Shown here: piece by piece, positions 1 through 13,900 of the stretch
Numbering within the stretch: the stretch's first letter is position 1
Layout: every line of letters begins with the position of its first letter
Origin: Eutreptiella sp. 'Long Island Sound 2002'
Lineage: Eukaryota > Euglenozoa > Euglenophyceae > Eutreptiales > Eutreptiaceae
Length of the DNA: 64,000 nucleotides
Assembly (NCBI GenBank): GCA_964036045.1
Contig: OZ038382.1
Span: 137,776,961-137,840,960 of the forward strand
Reading direction: 5' to 3'
The notes under the pieces: generated by a model
Databases searched by the model: none
What the model was told of the DNA's origin: nothing
The model's input: the letters and a program-made list of their open reading frames with translations, nothing else
Position numbers and translations under genes: made by a program

Positions 1-1
1 A

Positions 2-3000
2 GACACCATCGTCATCCTCCTCGCCTACCAGAGCTGGAGATGGGGCGACCAACTCACCCTCTACCGGCCGCAGAGCAGACCCCACTGGTGGTCACAGGCG
101 CAGACGGCGAAGTGGGACATCGTCCTCCAGCTCACCCCTGAGGGCTTCTACATCCTCATACACAGCAGATTACCCGACACCACACCCACTGCACAGGCGC
201 TGCCGCTAGCCCAGCCCCAGGAGGACGACGCAGACGCACCCCCCCCGGAGGAATGTAATTGGGATCCCCCCAGTGCCACCACCGAACACATACTGCACCG
301 GCTCACCAAGCATCACCTCTCCCATGACTACCATGCCACCAGCAACTCGCGGGGACGCCGCAAACTGCCCCTGCAGTGGGCATCACCCGAGGGCACCTTC
401 ACGTGGGGGGAAATCCTCCCCGGCGCCGTGGCGCTCACGTACCTGTGGCTCAGGGACGCGAAGACACACACGCAGCCCCCTGGCACACACCTCCTCCTCA
501 CCCTAGAAGGAGAGGCGGCCATCAAAAACGTCCACACAGCGGAGGGAGAGGCCTACGTGACGGCGAACGCAGACACCGCGGAATGGCTACACGCCCACGA
601 GCACACCACACCCCCCACCGTAGTACCGGGGTCACACCCCTGGCACGTGATCATCGTACGACTGCCCGCAGGGGCAAGCACTGGAGGAGCCCAACAGGGA
701 TCGGCGGACAGATGGGCACACATGTGCGCCTCCCTGCACGATGGGCTGCACAGGCCCTCCCTCAGCAGTCACACCCTCGAGCCGGCTCCCACCACGGCCC
801 AATCCGACACTGGGGCGGCCCCCCCCACTGGGGTCTGGGCCTACACGCGCACCCTCCACCGCGAGGCAGCGGAAGCCCTCAACACCGCCATCTCCAACCA
901 CCACGGCCTCGTGCACACCCCCCTTGATAACACGCAGAAAGGCTACACCCTATGGTGGCACCACCCCGCACCAGAAAGGGGCCTACAACCACCGGCAGAG
1001 CAGCCTGGCATCAGCCCAGACCTCACAGCGGTTGCCCACGCTGTCGCCGCCAGGAACCAGCATTTTGGGGCGCCACCCCAATGGGGACCGTCGGTCATGA
1101 AAGAAACGACGGCACGCCACAACCCAGCTTTCGCACACCTCCGGGGACACGCAATTCACCCAACCCTACCGGACCTCGACCTCCCTGCCCACGATGCGTG
1201 GGCCATCCACATCCTCGTGCCCCACAACACGGCGCCCAAAACGGGGGACCCGACGGCACGCGTCACCAAACAGCTCCCCAATACCGCACTCCACTACGAC
1301 GTACCGACGCCAAACGTCATCGTCACCCACAACACGGGTGGCCACCACTACTACCTCCAAGCCACGCATGAGCGCTCCCCCATCACCATATACACCTTCA
1401 CCACCTACCCTGGCCACCAGCAACCACAACACCACCCGCGTCCGGAATGGAAGCACCCACTACACGTTGCCCCGACCCCGCGCAAAAGACCCGCCCACCA
1501 CGCGTCCCCTCCCGCCAACAGCACCGCCCTCCACGCAGCCCGCAGATGGGCCGCGGCACAGCACCAAGACCACCTGCTCCCACGCATTAGCGCTGGACCC
1601 GGAACCGTCACCGGGGCCACGCACAAAAGCATCTTGACCTGCTGGCCCGCAAGCTACGCCCCAAAATGGCACAGGAGGACACATTCTGGATATACTATGG
1701 CGAAAGCCGCACTGCACGGCTGGCGGACCTCCGCACCATCACCCCCCGCCACATCCAGCGCGCGGTAGAACCCTTCACCGTGTATGCGGTACCTCACCCC
1801 ATAACGGCCCGATGCACCCACTGCTACCCCCGGTGCGCGCTACCATGCGCGGGCGCTCTGCAGCAACCCCTGCCCACCCCTACCTACAGCGGGGGCATAT
1901 ACCTCGGCACTGTACCCGGGGACCCACACCCCTACCTCTTGCCCGCGGCGGACTACACCTTGTCGAGCACCTGGCAGTGGGACCATCCTCCTTCCAGAAG
2001 CGCCCCCCCCACACCCCATCTGACGGATGTCCGCCAGATAAGCCGACGCATGCCACGCCTGGACCCAAACGCGCCATCGCACTCCTCAACCTAAAGGCGG
2101 AAGCCACCATCCCCCGAGGCCTGGAGGGGGAAAGCCACCTGATAGTGGAAGGGCTGACGGAGCACGTCCTGATCGCGGCCGTGTACGCCATGGCGTCCGC
2201 CTCCCGCCTCTGGGAGGACCGCCCCTCCCCACCTCTAGCCCAGGCAGCGCAGCACGCCCCCAACACGGGCCCTGTCGCTGAGGACATCCACCAAATCCTC
2301 AGCACGCGAGCACCCCCGAAGACCCACCCCCAGGTCCGCCCCATCCAGCTCGTCAGCTGGTACACCATGGACGCCGCCCCGGCCACCACAGAGGTCCAAA
2401 TCCTCAAACACCGGGACATCTGGTGGACAGTCGAATGGAACGACCACGGCAAGGTCAGACGGGCAGCGGCACACGCCCCCAATGACGAAGTCCCGCCCCC
2501 ACCACGCAGAGAAGGCCGCTTGCGACTTGCCGCCCGCGTCCCGCACACCCTAGAGACAGCCTGGGGAGCGCTGCACTACGCCCTCTACTGGGCGCAGGGG
2601 GCGCCAAGGGGCCCCCTCCCGCTGGAACGCACCACCCGCTCCACCCGCTACACGGCCAACATGCGCCGCCACGGAGCAGGCACCGGGCACCGGCTCCTCA
2701 CCTGGTCCACGGACCCGCCCGACGCCCTGCAGGAGGCCGAGGAAGTGCTTGGCCTCATGACCAGGCAAGTGTTCCAGCTGAAAGACACCGTCCCCACGTC
2801 CAAGCCCGATGTCCCAGCTGCCCGTGTACACCCCCTGTTTGCACCGGGCCACGCGCCTGTACAGCAGCCCCAGGGCGCACCTCCCCAACGGGGATAACCC
2901 AATGCCCGGCGCCGCCAAGGTGCGAAGAAGCGCAAGGCCCCCGCACAGGCCAAACCCGCACCCAAGCCAAAAGCCAAGTCGAAGAGCTGGACCGAAAAGG

Positions 3001-3218
3001 AAGCCGTCGCCCTGTATCCCGAGTACGCCATCGGTACCCGAGTGCAGCTGCCCTTCGAGTACGCCACGGTCGCAGGCCCCTCCACGTGGATATGTGCCGC
3101 AAGTGAGGTCAAGCACCGGTACCGCGTCACCGGGCACCACCAGGGGTTCAAGATCCACGTCAAGTGGGACCCAGCCACTCCCAACGACAGGAAGGTCAGG
3201 CGCACCATCGAACTCTGA
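2..3218 (+). pseudogene. LINE-A ORF1-like protein, 5' truncated by window edge
   Basis: Reading frame 2 is open from the left edge to 1768 without a start. Coding sense then passes to frame 1 near 1620 (to about 2000) and to frame 3 near 2010, which runs to the TGA at 3216-3218. This implies two frameshifts. An in-frame TAA at 2895-2897 interrupts the last part. The C-terminal third is tryptophan/histidine-containing and then very Lys/Ala/Pro-rich (about 2900-3000). It ends in a compact hydrophobic-basic module (about 3000-3218) that could be a nucleic-acid-binding fold, but I recognise no family. Position upstream of the endonuclease suggests an ORF1 nucleocapsid role; this is inferred from order only. 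Confidence 0.55.
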
Positions 3219-3239
3219 CGAGGCCGAAACAGTCGTGAG

Positions 3240-4180
3240 ATGGTCCCCATGCAGCTATGCACCCCGGAAACAGAGCACCTCACCGGCACCGAGTACACCG
3301 GCGAAGTCCACAGTGCACGGCACCTACCCCAGCCCCAGAAGCGGAACCGCAGGGCACCTGCAGCTCAGGGCGTCATCGACCTCCTCGACGCCTGACGGAG
3401 CCCGGGCCTAACACGGCCCGCCCCCGGAACTACCGGTCCTCAGAAACCGGCGCCTGCGGAAACCCACGCCCACATCAACATCCTCAACGAGCCCGCGGAC
3501 ACCTACGACCCCACCAAGGCTGCCACACTGCAAGCCATGCCTGGGCCACACCCCCAAGGCGCAGACCTCCCGGGGCCTCCTGGAGCAAGCCCTCCGCAGA
3601 GCGGACCAGCCCGAACCGGCACCGATCCCGGACCCGGAGGGGAACAAATATCACGCCCACTGGCAACAGGGGGGTGTCCCTTTACCACAAGACGTCGGTC
3701 ACGCTGCATGCCCACCCCGACCTCGGAGTGGATGGTCGCCTCGGAGCGTACGAGTGCGTGGGGCCCGGATGGCAGCTAAACGTGCTACTCACGCAAGTCC
3801 CATTCGGGGGGGAGACCAAACACTTCCTGGACACCCTGAGCCTGGCGTACCGCCGCCTCTCCCTCCTGGCACCCACCATCATCATAGGCGACCTTAACGC
3901 CGCCCCCACCGACGACGACCGCACCGGCCACCCACAGCCACCGACATAGCTGTCCGGGACGCCATGCACCAACTGGGCCTCACCTACCTCACAGCAGGAC
4001 TCACCGGCACACCCTCCCATTACCCCGACCAAGCCGGCACCCACCCCTCCCGCATCCAGACGTGCTGCAGGGACCCAACCACGGTCCGCGTCCACGAGGC
4101 AACCTACGGGGACCTCCCGCCCACGGGCACGGGCCACCGACCCCTCTACATTGACCTCATCATCCCCAACCTACCCGAAC
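3240..4180 (+). pseudogene. LINE-A AP-like endonuclease domain
   Basis: This is the target-site-nicking endonuclease of a non-LTR element. Visible motifs are IIIGDLNAAP at about 3878-3908 (the usual GDFN block, with the catalytic Asp and Asn) and GTGHRPLYIDL near 4126-4158, equivalent to the SDHxP block with its catalytic His. The first half lies in frame 2 (to 3949) and the second in frame 1 (from about 3950), so a frameshift falls between them. The N-terminal residues before 3600 are weakly conserved and include an in-frame TGA near 3405. The domain runs straight into the RT fingers, as in APE-type LINEs. Confidence 0.75.
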
Positions 4181-6757
4181 CCGCGGCCACCCTGCCAGAC
4201 GACACCCTCCCATCCACACTGCGGTTCCCGGCCGAGGACGACAACGGCGCCTGGCACAGGAATAACAGGGCCCTACAGGCCATCCTGCGCCGCCCGGATG
4301 CGCCAACACTCACCACCGCCATGCGCCGGGCGGCACAAGCATGCGGCATGGACCGAGACACCAGCCACACGGGAGCACCACCGGACCTCACCCTCCGACA
4401 GCTCGTCCATGACATCTGGACCACGAAAGAGGAACTTGACACGCTGCTGCGCCCCAGCACACCGGAGGCGAGAGACCGGGACGCCCACCCCCGTGCGCTC
4501 CTCACCACCCGCCGCCACCAACTCCAGGAATGGCACGCCCACCGCATAGCGGCCGCAGCCCAGGAACGCGAAGGATACGGCAGAAACGACACGCCGTACA
4601 AGTCCCTGCGGTACGTCAGCCGCATCCTGGAGGACACGGGGCGCCGTACCATCCACGCGGTGCGCACTCCCGAGGGGGGCCTCACCAACGACCCCGACGC
4701 CGTCCTCCAGGCAGTCCTGGACACATTCCCCGAGCGCGACCCCCACACCAGAAGCACCATCCGCGAGCATGTGCCCAGGGTCTTCAACCGGGAACAGCGG
4801 CGCGCCATTGAACACGACCCCTTCAGCATCTCAGAAATGCAACGCGCCCTGCACCGCCTGAAAAAGGGGGTCGTGCCCGGCGTCAACGGTTTACCGGCCG
4901 AAGCGTACCAACGCCCCAACCTGCCCGTCAGGCGCCGCCTGGCAGCCCGCCTGTGGGACGTCGTCACGGGCCCCTCGGTGGGCCAACCTGGTCCACCCCC
5001 TCTACAAGAAGGGGGACTGGGTGCAGCCGGGGAACTGGCGGCCCATAGTCTGCGCCACCACCGAAGTCAAGCTGGTGTGGACGCTTATCCTTGGCAGCAT
5101 TGCGCCGGCGGTCTTCGCCCACGTGCCCGCCAGCATGTGCAGAGCCATGGCCGGCAGATCCCCCCACGAGGCCATCTTCCTCCAGGACACCGCGCTAGAT
5201 ATGAACCCCTACGAGATGATTGTCGCCTCCCTCGATGTCCAAGGCGCGTTCCCCCACGCCCCGCACCGGCTCCTCACGGAGGTATGGGATGCCATGGGCC
5301 ACCCATTTCTATCCTTCATGACCGGGTACATCCAGACCCGGCTCTACGCTGTCATCAGAGCGGCAGGCCTCAGCCCCTGGACCGGCAAAGACAGGGGGGT
5401 CCCCCAGGGTGGCGCTGAGGGCCCCTTCTCCTACCTCCTCGTCACCCTACCGCTGGCCTTCGAGCTAGCACGGGTATACCCGGGGTACGCCCCATACCCG
5501 CTACGGTCCCCCCTCATTAACTTCGCGGACGATAACCTCTCAACTACGGCCACCTGCCACCGCAACCCTGAGAACGCAGGGCTACCAACGACCACCGAGC
5601 AAGCGTCCGCCATTCTCCAACTCAGCACAACCTACCTGGACGCCCACCAACTCCTAGTGCACCACCGCAAATCGGTCAGGCTAGCCGACAACGGGAACCC
5701 CACCCCCCACATCTGGACAGGCGAACCCCTACACCTGGATGACACCACAGTCAACCTGGGAGTCAAACAGGCCATGCGGCACCGCCACATCAAACTCCGA
5801 AGCAAGCTGCAAGGGCGCCTCGCCCGGCTACCCCAACTTGCCAGGGGGGACCTCCTGTCTACGCAGGGCCTGGCATACTTCATGGAAGCGGTGCTCAACG
5901 AAGCCATCAGGTACCAAGCCCTGCACCTCTCGCACCCCCAAGACGCCCTACGCCACGCTCGACAGCAAGTGACGAAGGCATGGGCGCAACACAGAAGCTG
6001 GCCCACGTCTTTCCCCAAGGAGGCCATGATGGCCCACTGGCGCTACTACGGGGGCAATACAGGTGCCCTGGTTGACATGGCCTATGCCAAAGACGCAGCG
6101 CACCTCCTACACAGGGTGACACACAACCACCAGCCCGAGGTTCGCGAAGCGACAGCCATACGCATAAAAGAGGCGCAAATGCCCCGCAACACCTGCCCCT
6201 GGTGGATACTGGCGCAACACAGCGTCCCCACCCCCGTGGGCACTGGCATCTGCGCCCAGCTGCAACTCCTCCTGCCGCACCACACGCACGCCATCCTGAC
6301 GAACCACAACTGCGATCAACAGGGGCCACTCGTGGCCACGCACACCGACATCCACCGACACCCGGCAGGCGAGGTGGACACCCTGCGCCTCGTGGGGGCC
6401 ACCATCACCATAGTATATATCACCCCAACGCAGATGAAGATCATGGCCCAGTGCGACGCCTACCACGCCCCGTTCCTTTCCGACCCACAATGGCCGGCAC
6501 GCCGCATCTTCCAAGCGTACCTCCGCGCATGCGCTACGAAGGCAGGGCGCGACATGCCGGGACCAAAGGACATCGACACGGCGTACAAGGCTTTCCAGCG
6601 CCAGCATCCTCGGCCCCGCCAGAGCGAGCACGAGACCCTCAACAACGGCAGCACGACGCAGGAGGAGCCCCGCCCGTCAGCCGAAGGCTGGACACCACCT
6701 ACCATCCTGCTACTAGCACCAAAAAGCCACAAACACCCTACCCGCACTGTCCAGTGA
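4181..6757 (+). pseudogene. LINE-A reverse transcriptase
   Basis: This is a non-LTR reverse transcriptase. Motif 0 (VVPGVNGLPAEAYQ, about 4870-4910) is in frame 1. The continuation in frame 2 has KKGDWVQPGNWRPIVC (about 5008-5055), motif A as SLDVQGAFPHAPHR (catalytic Asp, about 5230-5270), a GVPQGGAEGPFSYLL block (about 5396-5440) and the catalytic FADDN box at 5522-5536. A frameshift lies near 4975, between motif 0 and the KKGD block. The catalytic aspartates are all present, so the RT core was recently functional. The frame ends with TGA at 6755-6757. Confidence 0.88.
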
Positions 6758-8231
6758 CACCATGCCCCCTGGTCCATCCCCAAACACAACGCACCGGAGA
6801 CCGATGTACCACCAGTCAGACACAGTGACCAGGGCATACCACGCACGTGCTGGCACTGCGGCCCGGCAGCCCTCGACACTCCGTGGCCCCTGCTGCACCT
6901 CATCTCCACCCACTACCACACCCCCCCGCCGCCACCACCGCCGACCAGCAGGCATGGCTCTCCCCCTGGTTTCACACGGTACCCCCAGACCACCCGGCAC
7001 ACGTAGCCTCAACCCGAACACCCATTGCGACATGGACGTTCACCAACGAGCGGGCGGACCCTGAAAGCGTGGCCATACAGCACGACCGCTGCGACCCACA
7101 CCGCGCAGGACCTCAAGAGGCACCAATGCGCCCCCTACAGCACAAATGCCCCACCCTCGGCGGCGACAAAGACGACAAGGAACAGCGACAGACCATCACG
7201 TGCCAGAAGTTCCGGCCCAATACGGGATACCTCTTCCACCTGATGTACGCGTATATCACCCTGGGGCGCCCAGACAGAGGCCTCCTCCGCCTCAGCCAAC
7301 GAATCCAGGCCATCATCACCCAGGGGATAGGCGTCTATGCAGCGCCGCTACTGCAACCCACGCAAAAAACCACCAGAACCGCCCAAGGGAACACCGTCTA
7401 CGTCTATCACCCCACAGCAATTGCCCGCCTACCCATACCCAGCGACACAGAAATCATCTACTTCACTGACGCATCCGGCACCCAGCAATGCACCCCCACG
7501 GTCGGTTGTGCCTCCGTGTGCATCACCCGGCACCCGGAAGGCCTCCACGTGGCACACCACACCGGGGTCACCATCTTTGGGGTGTCCTCCCACGGCGAAC
7601 TGCGCACCCTGGCGGACGCCGTCACAGCTACACCAACACCCGCCACGATCCGGCCCCGCAACATCTGGGTAGTCGTGGACGCCACGGTCAACATCCACCT
7701 CACCAGGTGCCTCGAGGACCTGCCCCTCCACAAGGCACTCAAATCCGGCCCCACCACACAAGCGTTGGGGCTATGGATGGCCTTCAGGGGCATGCACCCC
7801 CAGGACGCCCTACACATCGTCAAACAGGAGGCACACCACTACACATACGGCAATGGACGCGCAGACACGCAGGCCAAGCACCAGAGCACCAGCCACACCC
7901 CAGGGCTCGAGCACGTACGACTGGACACCCCACATCACAGCCACCTGCAGCACCTACCCCCAATACCCTCGGCCACACAGCCCCCCAATGGATACCCGAG
8001 GTCACGCCGCACACAGATCGAGACAAGCAGTACCACTACCCCACACCCATCCAGCAGCTGGCCACCACAATAGGCCACCCAGCGAACACCGAGCTCCTCC
8101 GATGCCTCGAAGACTCCGTCCACCCCCCCCTCTACTACTCCGCCCTACGCCCGGATAGTCTCCCAGCACACCACCAAAAACCCCCACTCCAACTCCCTCT
8201 CGAACAGCTTCCCCTCCCCACCCGATACCAC
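6758..8231 (+). pseudogene. LINE-A CX2C finger and RNase H domain
   Basis: After the TGA at 6755, frame 2 continues with a CWHC...H...H cluster (about 6850-6915). Coding then moves to frame 1. The RNase H domain carries the acidic set: TDASG at 7465-7479, HGELRTL near 7590-7610, VVVDATV near 7672-7692 and NGRADTQA near 7850-7875. Near 7960 the coding sense moves to frame 3 and stays open to 8231, where the Gypsy element interrupts it. The same frame resumes at 21433. An RNase H downstream of RT is typical of the I/Tad1-like groups of LINEs; I cannot assign the clade without a phylogeny. Confidence 0.82.
8228..8231. repeat. Target-site duplication, left copy (Gypsy)
   Basis: CCAC directly precedes the left LTR and is matched at 21429-21432. 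The preceding base also matches the base before the right copy, so a 5-bp reading is possible if the LTR ends one base earlier. Confidence 0.75.
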
Positions 8232-10587
8232 TAAAGAAGGTCCCTACCAGGACCGGCCCCCGCTGTGCCCCTTCCGCCTGTAACCCCTGCTGATTTACTC
8301 CGGATCAACGATAGCATTCCTCAATTTCCAGGGTCCAAATCCAAAAATATAGAAATAAAATCCTCCTTCAACCCTGAAACAGCAACCAGATCCCACAAGT
8401 ACAGCAATAACCCAATTCACAATCCAAATCAGGCTGCGGGCTTTCCTTCAGCACACCGGTATTCCCACGGTGGCGGGCATGTACAAGAATTGCACCAAGG
8501 AAGAAAGCCCTGAAATTGGCATATGAACACAAATGAAGCAAAGTTGGGGAAAGAGGTAAACAGACACATTCACAACCATTAACCCCTCATTCCCTGGACT
8601 CAAGACCTTCCCTTGACTCACCAACATATTACCCTGAACCAGGTCAAATGAGATGGCTGAATACCCTATGTCAAAAGTCACTACATAAACCCCAAAAATG
8701 TGTTCACTCCCAAGCCTCTAAATCCTAGCCCAATAGGTGAGGTGGCGTGTCATGGCCTAGAGTGGCACTCAGGACCATGCCCTACCCTGACATAAACTTG
8801 GTTGGACTTGGAGTCGAATGGGCCTAGAGAAATGACCTATGAGTTTGAACTCATAAAATGTCAAAAAACTGCCAATTCACACCATATTGGCCATATATCA
8901 AATATATGCTCAAAATTGAGGTTACTACTTATCCGAAGGCTCAAAGCATGCATGGAATCGAAGTCTAGTATTCATGGAGGATAGAGACCAAAGACCAATG
9001 CCCATGTACATCCCCACTTTACCCTCGAAACCCCTTCGGATATGGGCGCCACGCACTGCCCAAGTCAGCCCATGATCTTGAGACCAATTCTTGAAATCCT
9101 TCGTGCGCCAAGCCAAATGGAGTACGCGATCCGGCATATGGTGGTGTTCAACTCCAAAGCATATGCCAACATATGAACAACATACCATGGTTCGACTCAC
9201 CATAGGCTTCTTGCTGTTAGCTGACCAGGTAAGTACACAAAATGCAAAAATGAGCAAAAATTGAGGTCAAAAAAATGAAAATATGACCAAATACAAAGTT
9301 GTCATGATAGTATATCTCTATGCTCACCCATGATATCCGCTCATGATTCAATACACAAATGATTGGAACCATTTGCTAACAATTCTCCCACTTGGATCCC
9401 CAATCGGGCGCATGGAGATACCTTCGCCACTAATATCTACATGCCCCATGAAAATGGGAGTGCACCCATGGATCTCTTTGTCAAACATACCATGAGCAAT
9501 ACATATGCGGTAGACTTGGTCTAGCGCTTTGAATTCCACAATTGGGACATGGGCAAGGCCCTCGTCACGTATGGCTCCCCATCTCTTCGGCCACACGAAG
9601 ATATATAACATGGGCGTGAGCATATCAAACATATACCATGCATACAACACATACCCTCAAAATATGGCTCCCACCATGATATGCCATGTCCCTCCATTGA
9701 CATAACTTCACGTTAAAAATACGTAGGAACCCAAGAAAAGTCGCTATGCAACCCCAACACTCATGCGGCACACTCGAAAGTCGCATTAAAATATTCGGTT
9801 GCACGGTCCAAGAGTTACATATCACTTTATACCCTCTTGACCCTTATCCTTTGCTACACCAGGCATGTGTGCGCACCAAAGGCGTTTGATGCTTCCTAAA
9901 TTAACTTGAGACTAAGGCGCTTGCAACCCAACCTTCCTTATTCTCTTTCCTCACACTCGCGCGTAGATATGGTCCTTCAAAGTGGTCCCACGATTCACTT
10001 TTGTTTCCCTTATATCTCCAAGTCAAATGGGTGGCAAGTATAAGGGAAACCTGATTCGGGCATAGGGAAAAGAGTATGACCGCTCGAAGAAGTCCAAATC
10101 AAGTGCGGCGATGTCGAAGTCGAAAATCCGATTTCGACATCGCGAAAAATTCTGATTAAAATCTCGAGTGCTTATTTAGAGAATTGCGGAAGCAACGAAC
10201 CCTTTGCTGATGAGATCTGACCCTTCAACGGAATATCCGTCAAAATATCTGGAAATAACAGTTAACCAATCGGTTAACGCAAAATCGCGAGCCAACTGAC
10301 AGTCGCCGAATAATTGACCATCAGAACGAAAGGCTGAAAAATTACGGAAACATTATGATAATAAAACCCTGTTGATTCCTGATATTCCGATATATAAATC
10401 TCCGCTGGCGGCGCCTCGGTTCTGAATATGGCCGCTCATAGCCGGAATGGCCAAACCTATCACACTATCACATCGGGTTAGATCAGGTGGATGGGAGAGT
10501 ATGATATCAGCCAATGGCGGCTTGCCGGCACATAGACACACACCCCAAGTGACCCCAAGATGGCCACGGGGGTCCGAACCGGCTTCA
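8232..10587 (-). repeat. Gypsy 3' LTR
   Basis: This is a direct repeat of 19073-21428 at a constant offset of 10841. Read on the minus strand it begins TGAAGCC and ends CTTCTTTA, so it is TG...TA rather than the usual TG...CA. At 2356 bp it is long for a chromovirus LTR. Polymorphisms against the other copy include the base changes near 8308 and 8446. Confidence 0.93.
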
Positions 10588-10594
10588 CCCCCCG
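10588..10594 (-). other. Gypsy polypurine tract
   Basis: On the minus strand the bases just upstream of the 3' LTR are ACGGGGGG, ending exactly where the LTR begins with TG. A G-run in this position is the usual plus-strand primer of LTR elements. Confidence 0.7.
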
Positions 10595-10980
10595 TCTCAG
10601 AGCGTTGTATCCGCTCGGAAACCACTGAAGAGAGGACGGGAGGACCCCAATGGGCTCCAACCCCCCCCTCCATGTCCCAAGGACACATGGAGGCCCCACA
10701 CACGTCGTAGGCGTCCCCCATGCCCCAAGGGAGGGTTGAGGACACTGATAATCAGCGCCCTACGCCATATCCGGTCTCCTCTTGATCTACAACATGGACC
10801 AAGGGGATCAAAGATAGAAAAACGTCGTCGGTCGACCTAAATAAGTATACCACAATGCAATATATATGTGGAGATCGAGTGAAGGGGGTATATGGCCAAT
10901 CAAGGCCAAAAAATCCCCGGATGAACGCCCTCACCCGTCTCCCCAAGCACAGAAACAAACAAAATGCCAAGGGGGATCCA
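10595..10980 (-). other. Gypsy 3' untranslated segment
   Basis: This segment lies between the pol stop and the polypurine tract. I see no ORF or repeat of note; it presumably serves as 3' untranslated sequence of the genomic RNA. Confidence 0.5.
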
Positions 10981-13900
10981 TTACGGTGCTACAGCAGCAA
11001 CCAAATGGACCAATACGTCCTTGACATCCAAAGAAATACTCTTTTTCTTTAGGTAGTCCATCCAGACCGTGGTGTACCTCGGCACAAAACTGCTCGGAGG
11101 TTCCCACGAGTCTCTGGATGCGGCGAATCCCTTCCAACGGACTTTATAAAGCCTGCCCCCAGGCGTCCCCGGGTCCGGCTTGTCCGCCAGGATGTTCTCA
11201 GCGGTGAAGTCGTCGTCCTCACCCTCGTCGTCCGAGTCCACATCGCCGGCCGTGAACTCGAAGGTGACGGGACGTCCGCTGGGGTCTGGTGCTCGGGGAC
11301 GAAGCTGGGTATGGTCGCGGTCCAGGATCTTGTTATCCCCCACACGAACTGCGTACACATCCTGCCCGACCTTCCGCACGATTACCCCCGGCACATACCA
11401 AGATGCCTGCCTATGCCTGGACAGGACATCCTTGTGGTGCCGCTCCACCCACACGGTGTCTTGGAGAGCATACTTCTGGACTTTTCCCTGCTTGAAGTAC
11501 TTAGCCCTCTTGTCGTGCTCGTCCTGTAGTGCCTTACACACCTTGGCCGCCGTGTCGTCCGCCTCAGCCATCATGGCATTCGCATCCCGGGCCACCTTGC
11601 CATGGTTCATCCACGGGAGAGTGCGTGACACCCGATCCCGTAGGAACAGAATGCGATGGGGCGACAGTCCAGTGGGCCCCGGAAGGTCATCGTACGCTTG
11701 GAGCACTCTCCACAGCGAATTGTACCAGTTCCGGCCCGGTTCGTCGATGTGCAGCTGGCGGAACTTCTCGAACATCTGCCGCCCGGCCACCTCAGCCCGG
11801 CCATTTGACCGGCTGTGGTACGCCACGGTCTTGGCGTGCCGAATACCCATGTGCTTGCACATCGTCCTGAACCACGTCCCCACAAACTGACTGCCCCGAT
11901 CGCTGCAAATGACAGCCGGGACATCAAAAATCGTCAGCCAATGCCTGATCATGGCATTAGCGACGGTCTTGGCCTGCAGCCCCACTCCATGCTTGTCCTT
12001 CTTGTCCTTCTTCTTGGACTTCTTGCCAGGGACCGCCACGATATACCCACTGTGCCTGTCCACCGCCAGGATGACACAGTCATAGGTCTCTCCTTCCACG
12101 GTGACCTCAGGCATGGCGAATACATCCATGGCCACGGACTGCATAGGGGCCTCCGGTATAGCCGTATACACCGGGTTGCCCGCTGTGGAGTGTTTGGGGC
12201 TCTTCGTGGCCCGACACACGGCACAATCGCTGCAGTACCTATCCAGGATGGCGTAGTACCCCGGAGGGAGCTTGAAACGCCACTCCAGGTCCTGCTGCAT
12301 CTTGTCTCGGCCAGGGTGCATGAGCTGGGCGTTGTGCCAATGGTCAATGAGCTCCTCCACTCGGTTCTCGGGCACCAGCAGCTTGTCCTTGAGGAACAAC
12401 TTGTCGCCATCCTCGGTCAAGCCCTCAGGCCAGTCGTCGTCCGACGGGGCGCTCACGGCGTTCCAGTACTTGCTCCAGTGCTCGGATGCCGCATAGTCAT
12501 CCGACCAGTCCTCTGTGAGCACCAACCTGACTAGCTCTACAGGGGCCACCATCCATTGCTCGAGGGTTTCCTCTCGAATAGCTTGGACGCGGGCACCCCG
12601 GAACTTGGCCAGGTCCGTACGGTTTGCCATCACCACAAAGCACTTGACCCCCTCTTGCTCCATGACCTTCTCCATCTCGATGATGCGCTTGGCCTCCTCG
12701 GTCTCCTCGGCGTCGCCATGGCTGGATATGTCCATCAACGCCTTGCCCGCGGGGTAGGCCCAGCGACTGAGGCAATCTGCCACAGTGTTGTCCTTCCCCG
12801 GGACGTATATGACGCTGAGGTCGAACTTGGCGAACGTCTCGTGCCATCGGGCCCTCCTAGCCGCTGGTCCTGAGGGGGTGTCGACATGCTCCTTGTGCCA
12901 GCTCTGTAGGGACTGGTGGTCCGTGCAAACCACCACCGGCTGCAGTCCGATGTGGCCAGACCACTTCCTGAGCGCACAAACAATGGCGTATGTCTCCTTC
13001 TCCCTCGCGGTCCATGTTCGGCGTTGTCCCTCGGCCAGGATCCTGCTCCAAAACGCCACGGGAACATGAGTCCCGTCGTCCCGGACTTGCTCGAGGACTG
13101 CCCCCACGGCATAGTCCGAGGCGTCTGTCCGTAGCACGAATCCCTTGTCGGGGTCCACTAGGAACAGCCCCAACTGCCCCAGGAGTTGCTTCTTCAGGCT
13201 GTTGAACGCATCCTCAGCTTCAGGGGTCCAGGCAAGCTTCTTCTTGCTCCCCTTCCGACCATCGAACTTGCCCACCTGCAACATCTTGTGCAGCGGCCCC
13301 GACAGTTCTGCATACATCCGGACATAGCCCGAATAGTAATTGCAGAACCCCATGAAGGACCGGAGTTCGCTGATGGTCTGGGGCTTCTCCCAGTGGTGCA
13401 GGGACGCCAGCTTCCCAGGCATGGGACGGCGTTGCCCGTGACCAACCACGTGACCCGCGAACTCCACTTCCTTTACGAAGAGTGAGGCTTTGGTGGGCTT
13501 ACACACCATGTTGTGCTTGTCCAGCTCACTGAGCACTCGGCGCAGATCCTTCTCATGCGCATCGATGAGCTCGTCCTCAGTCATGTTCTCCGTGCCGGAC
13601 CCGATGATGATGTCATCCACGAAGGGATCAGCACAGTCCCGGACTGGACCGAGTAGGTCCTCCATCATGCGCTGGAAAGCGGCGTTGCCATTCTTGGCAC
13701 CCATAGGCACCACTTTCCACTGCATGGGCCCCAGCGGCGTCGACATCGCTGTGCAGGGCCTGGAGTCCGGGTGTAGCGGCATCTGGTGGTAACCGTGTTT
13801 CAGGTCCAACACCGTGAAAATCCGCTTTTTCTGTTGCTTCTGGAGGATGGAGTCGATCAGGGGAAGCGAGTACGAGTCGTGCTCGGTCTGCTCGTTTAAG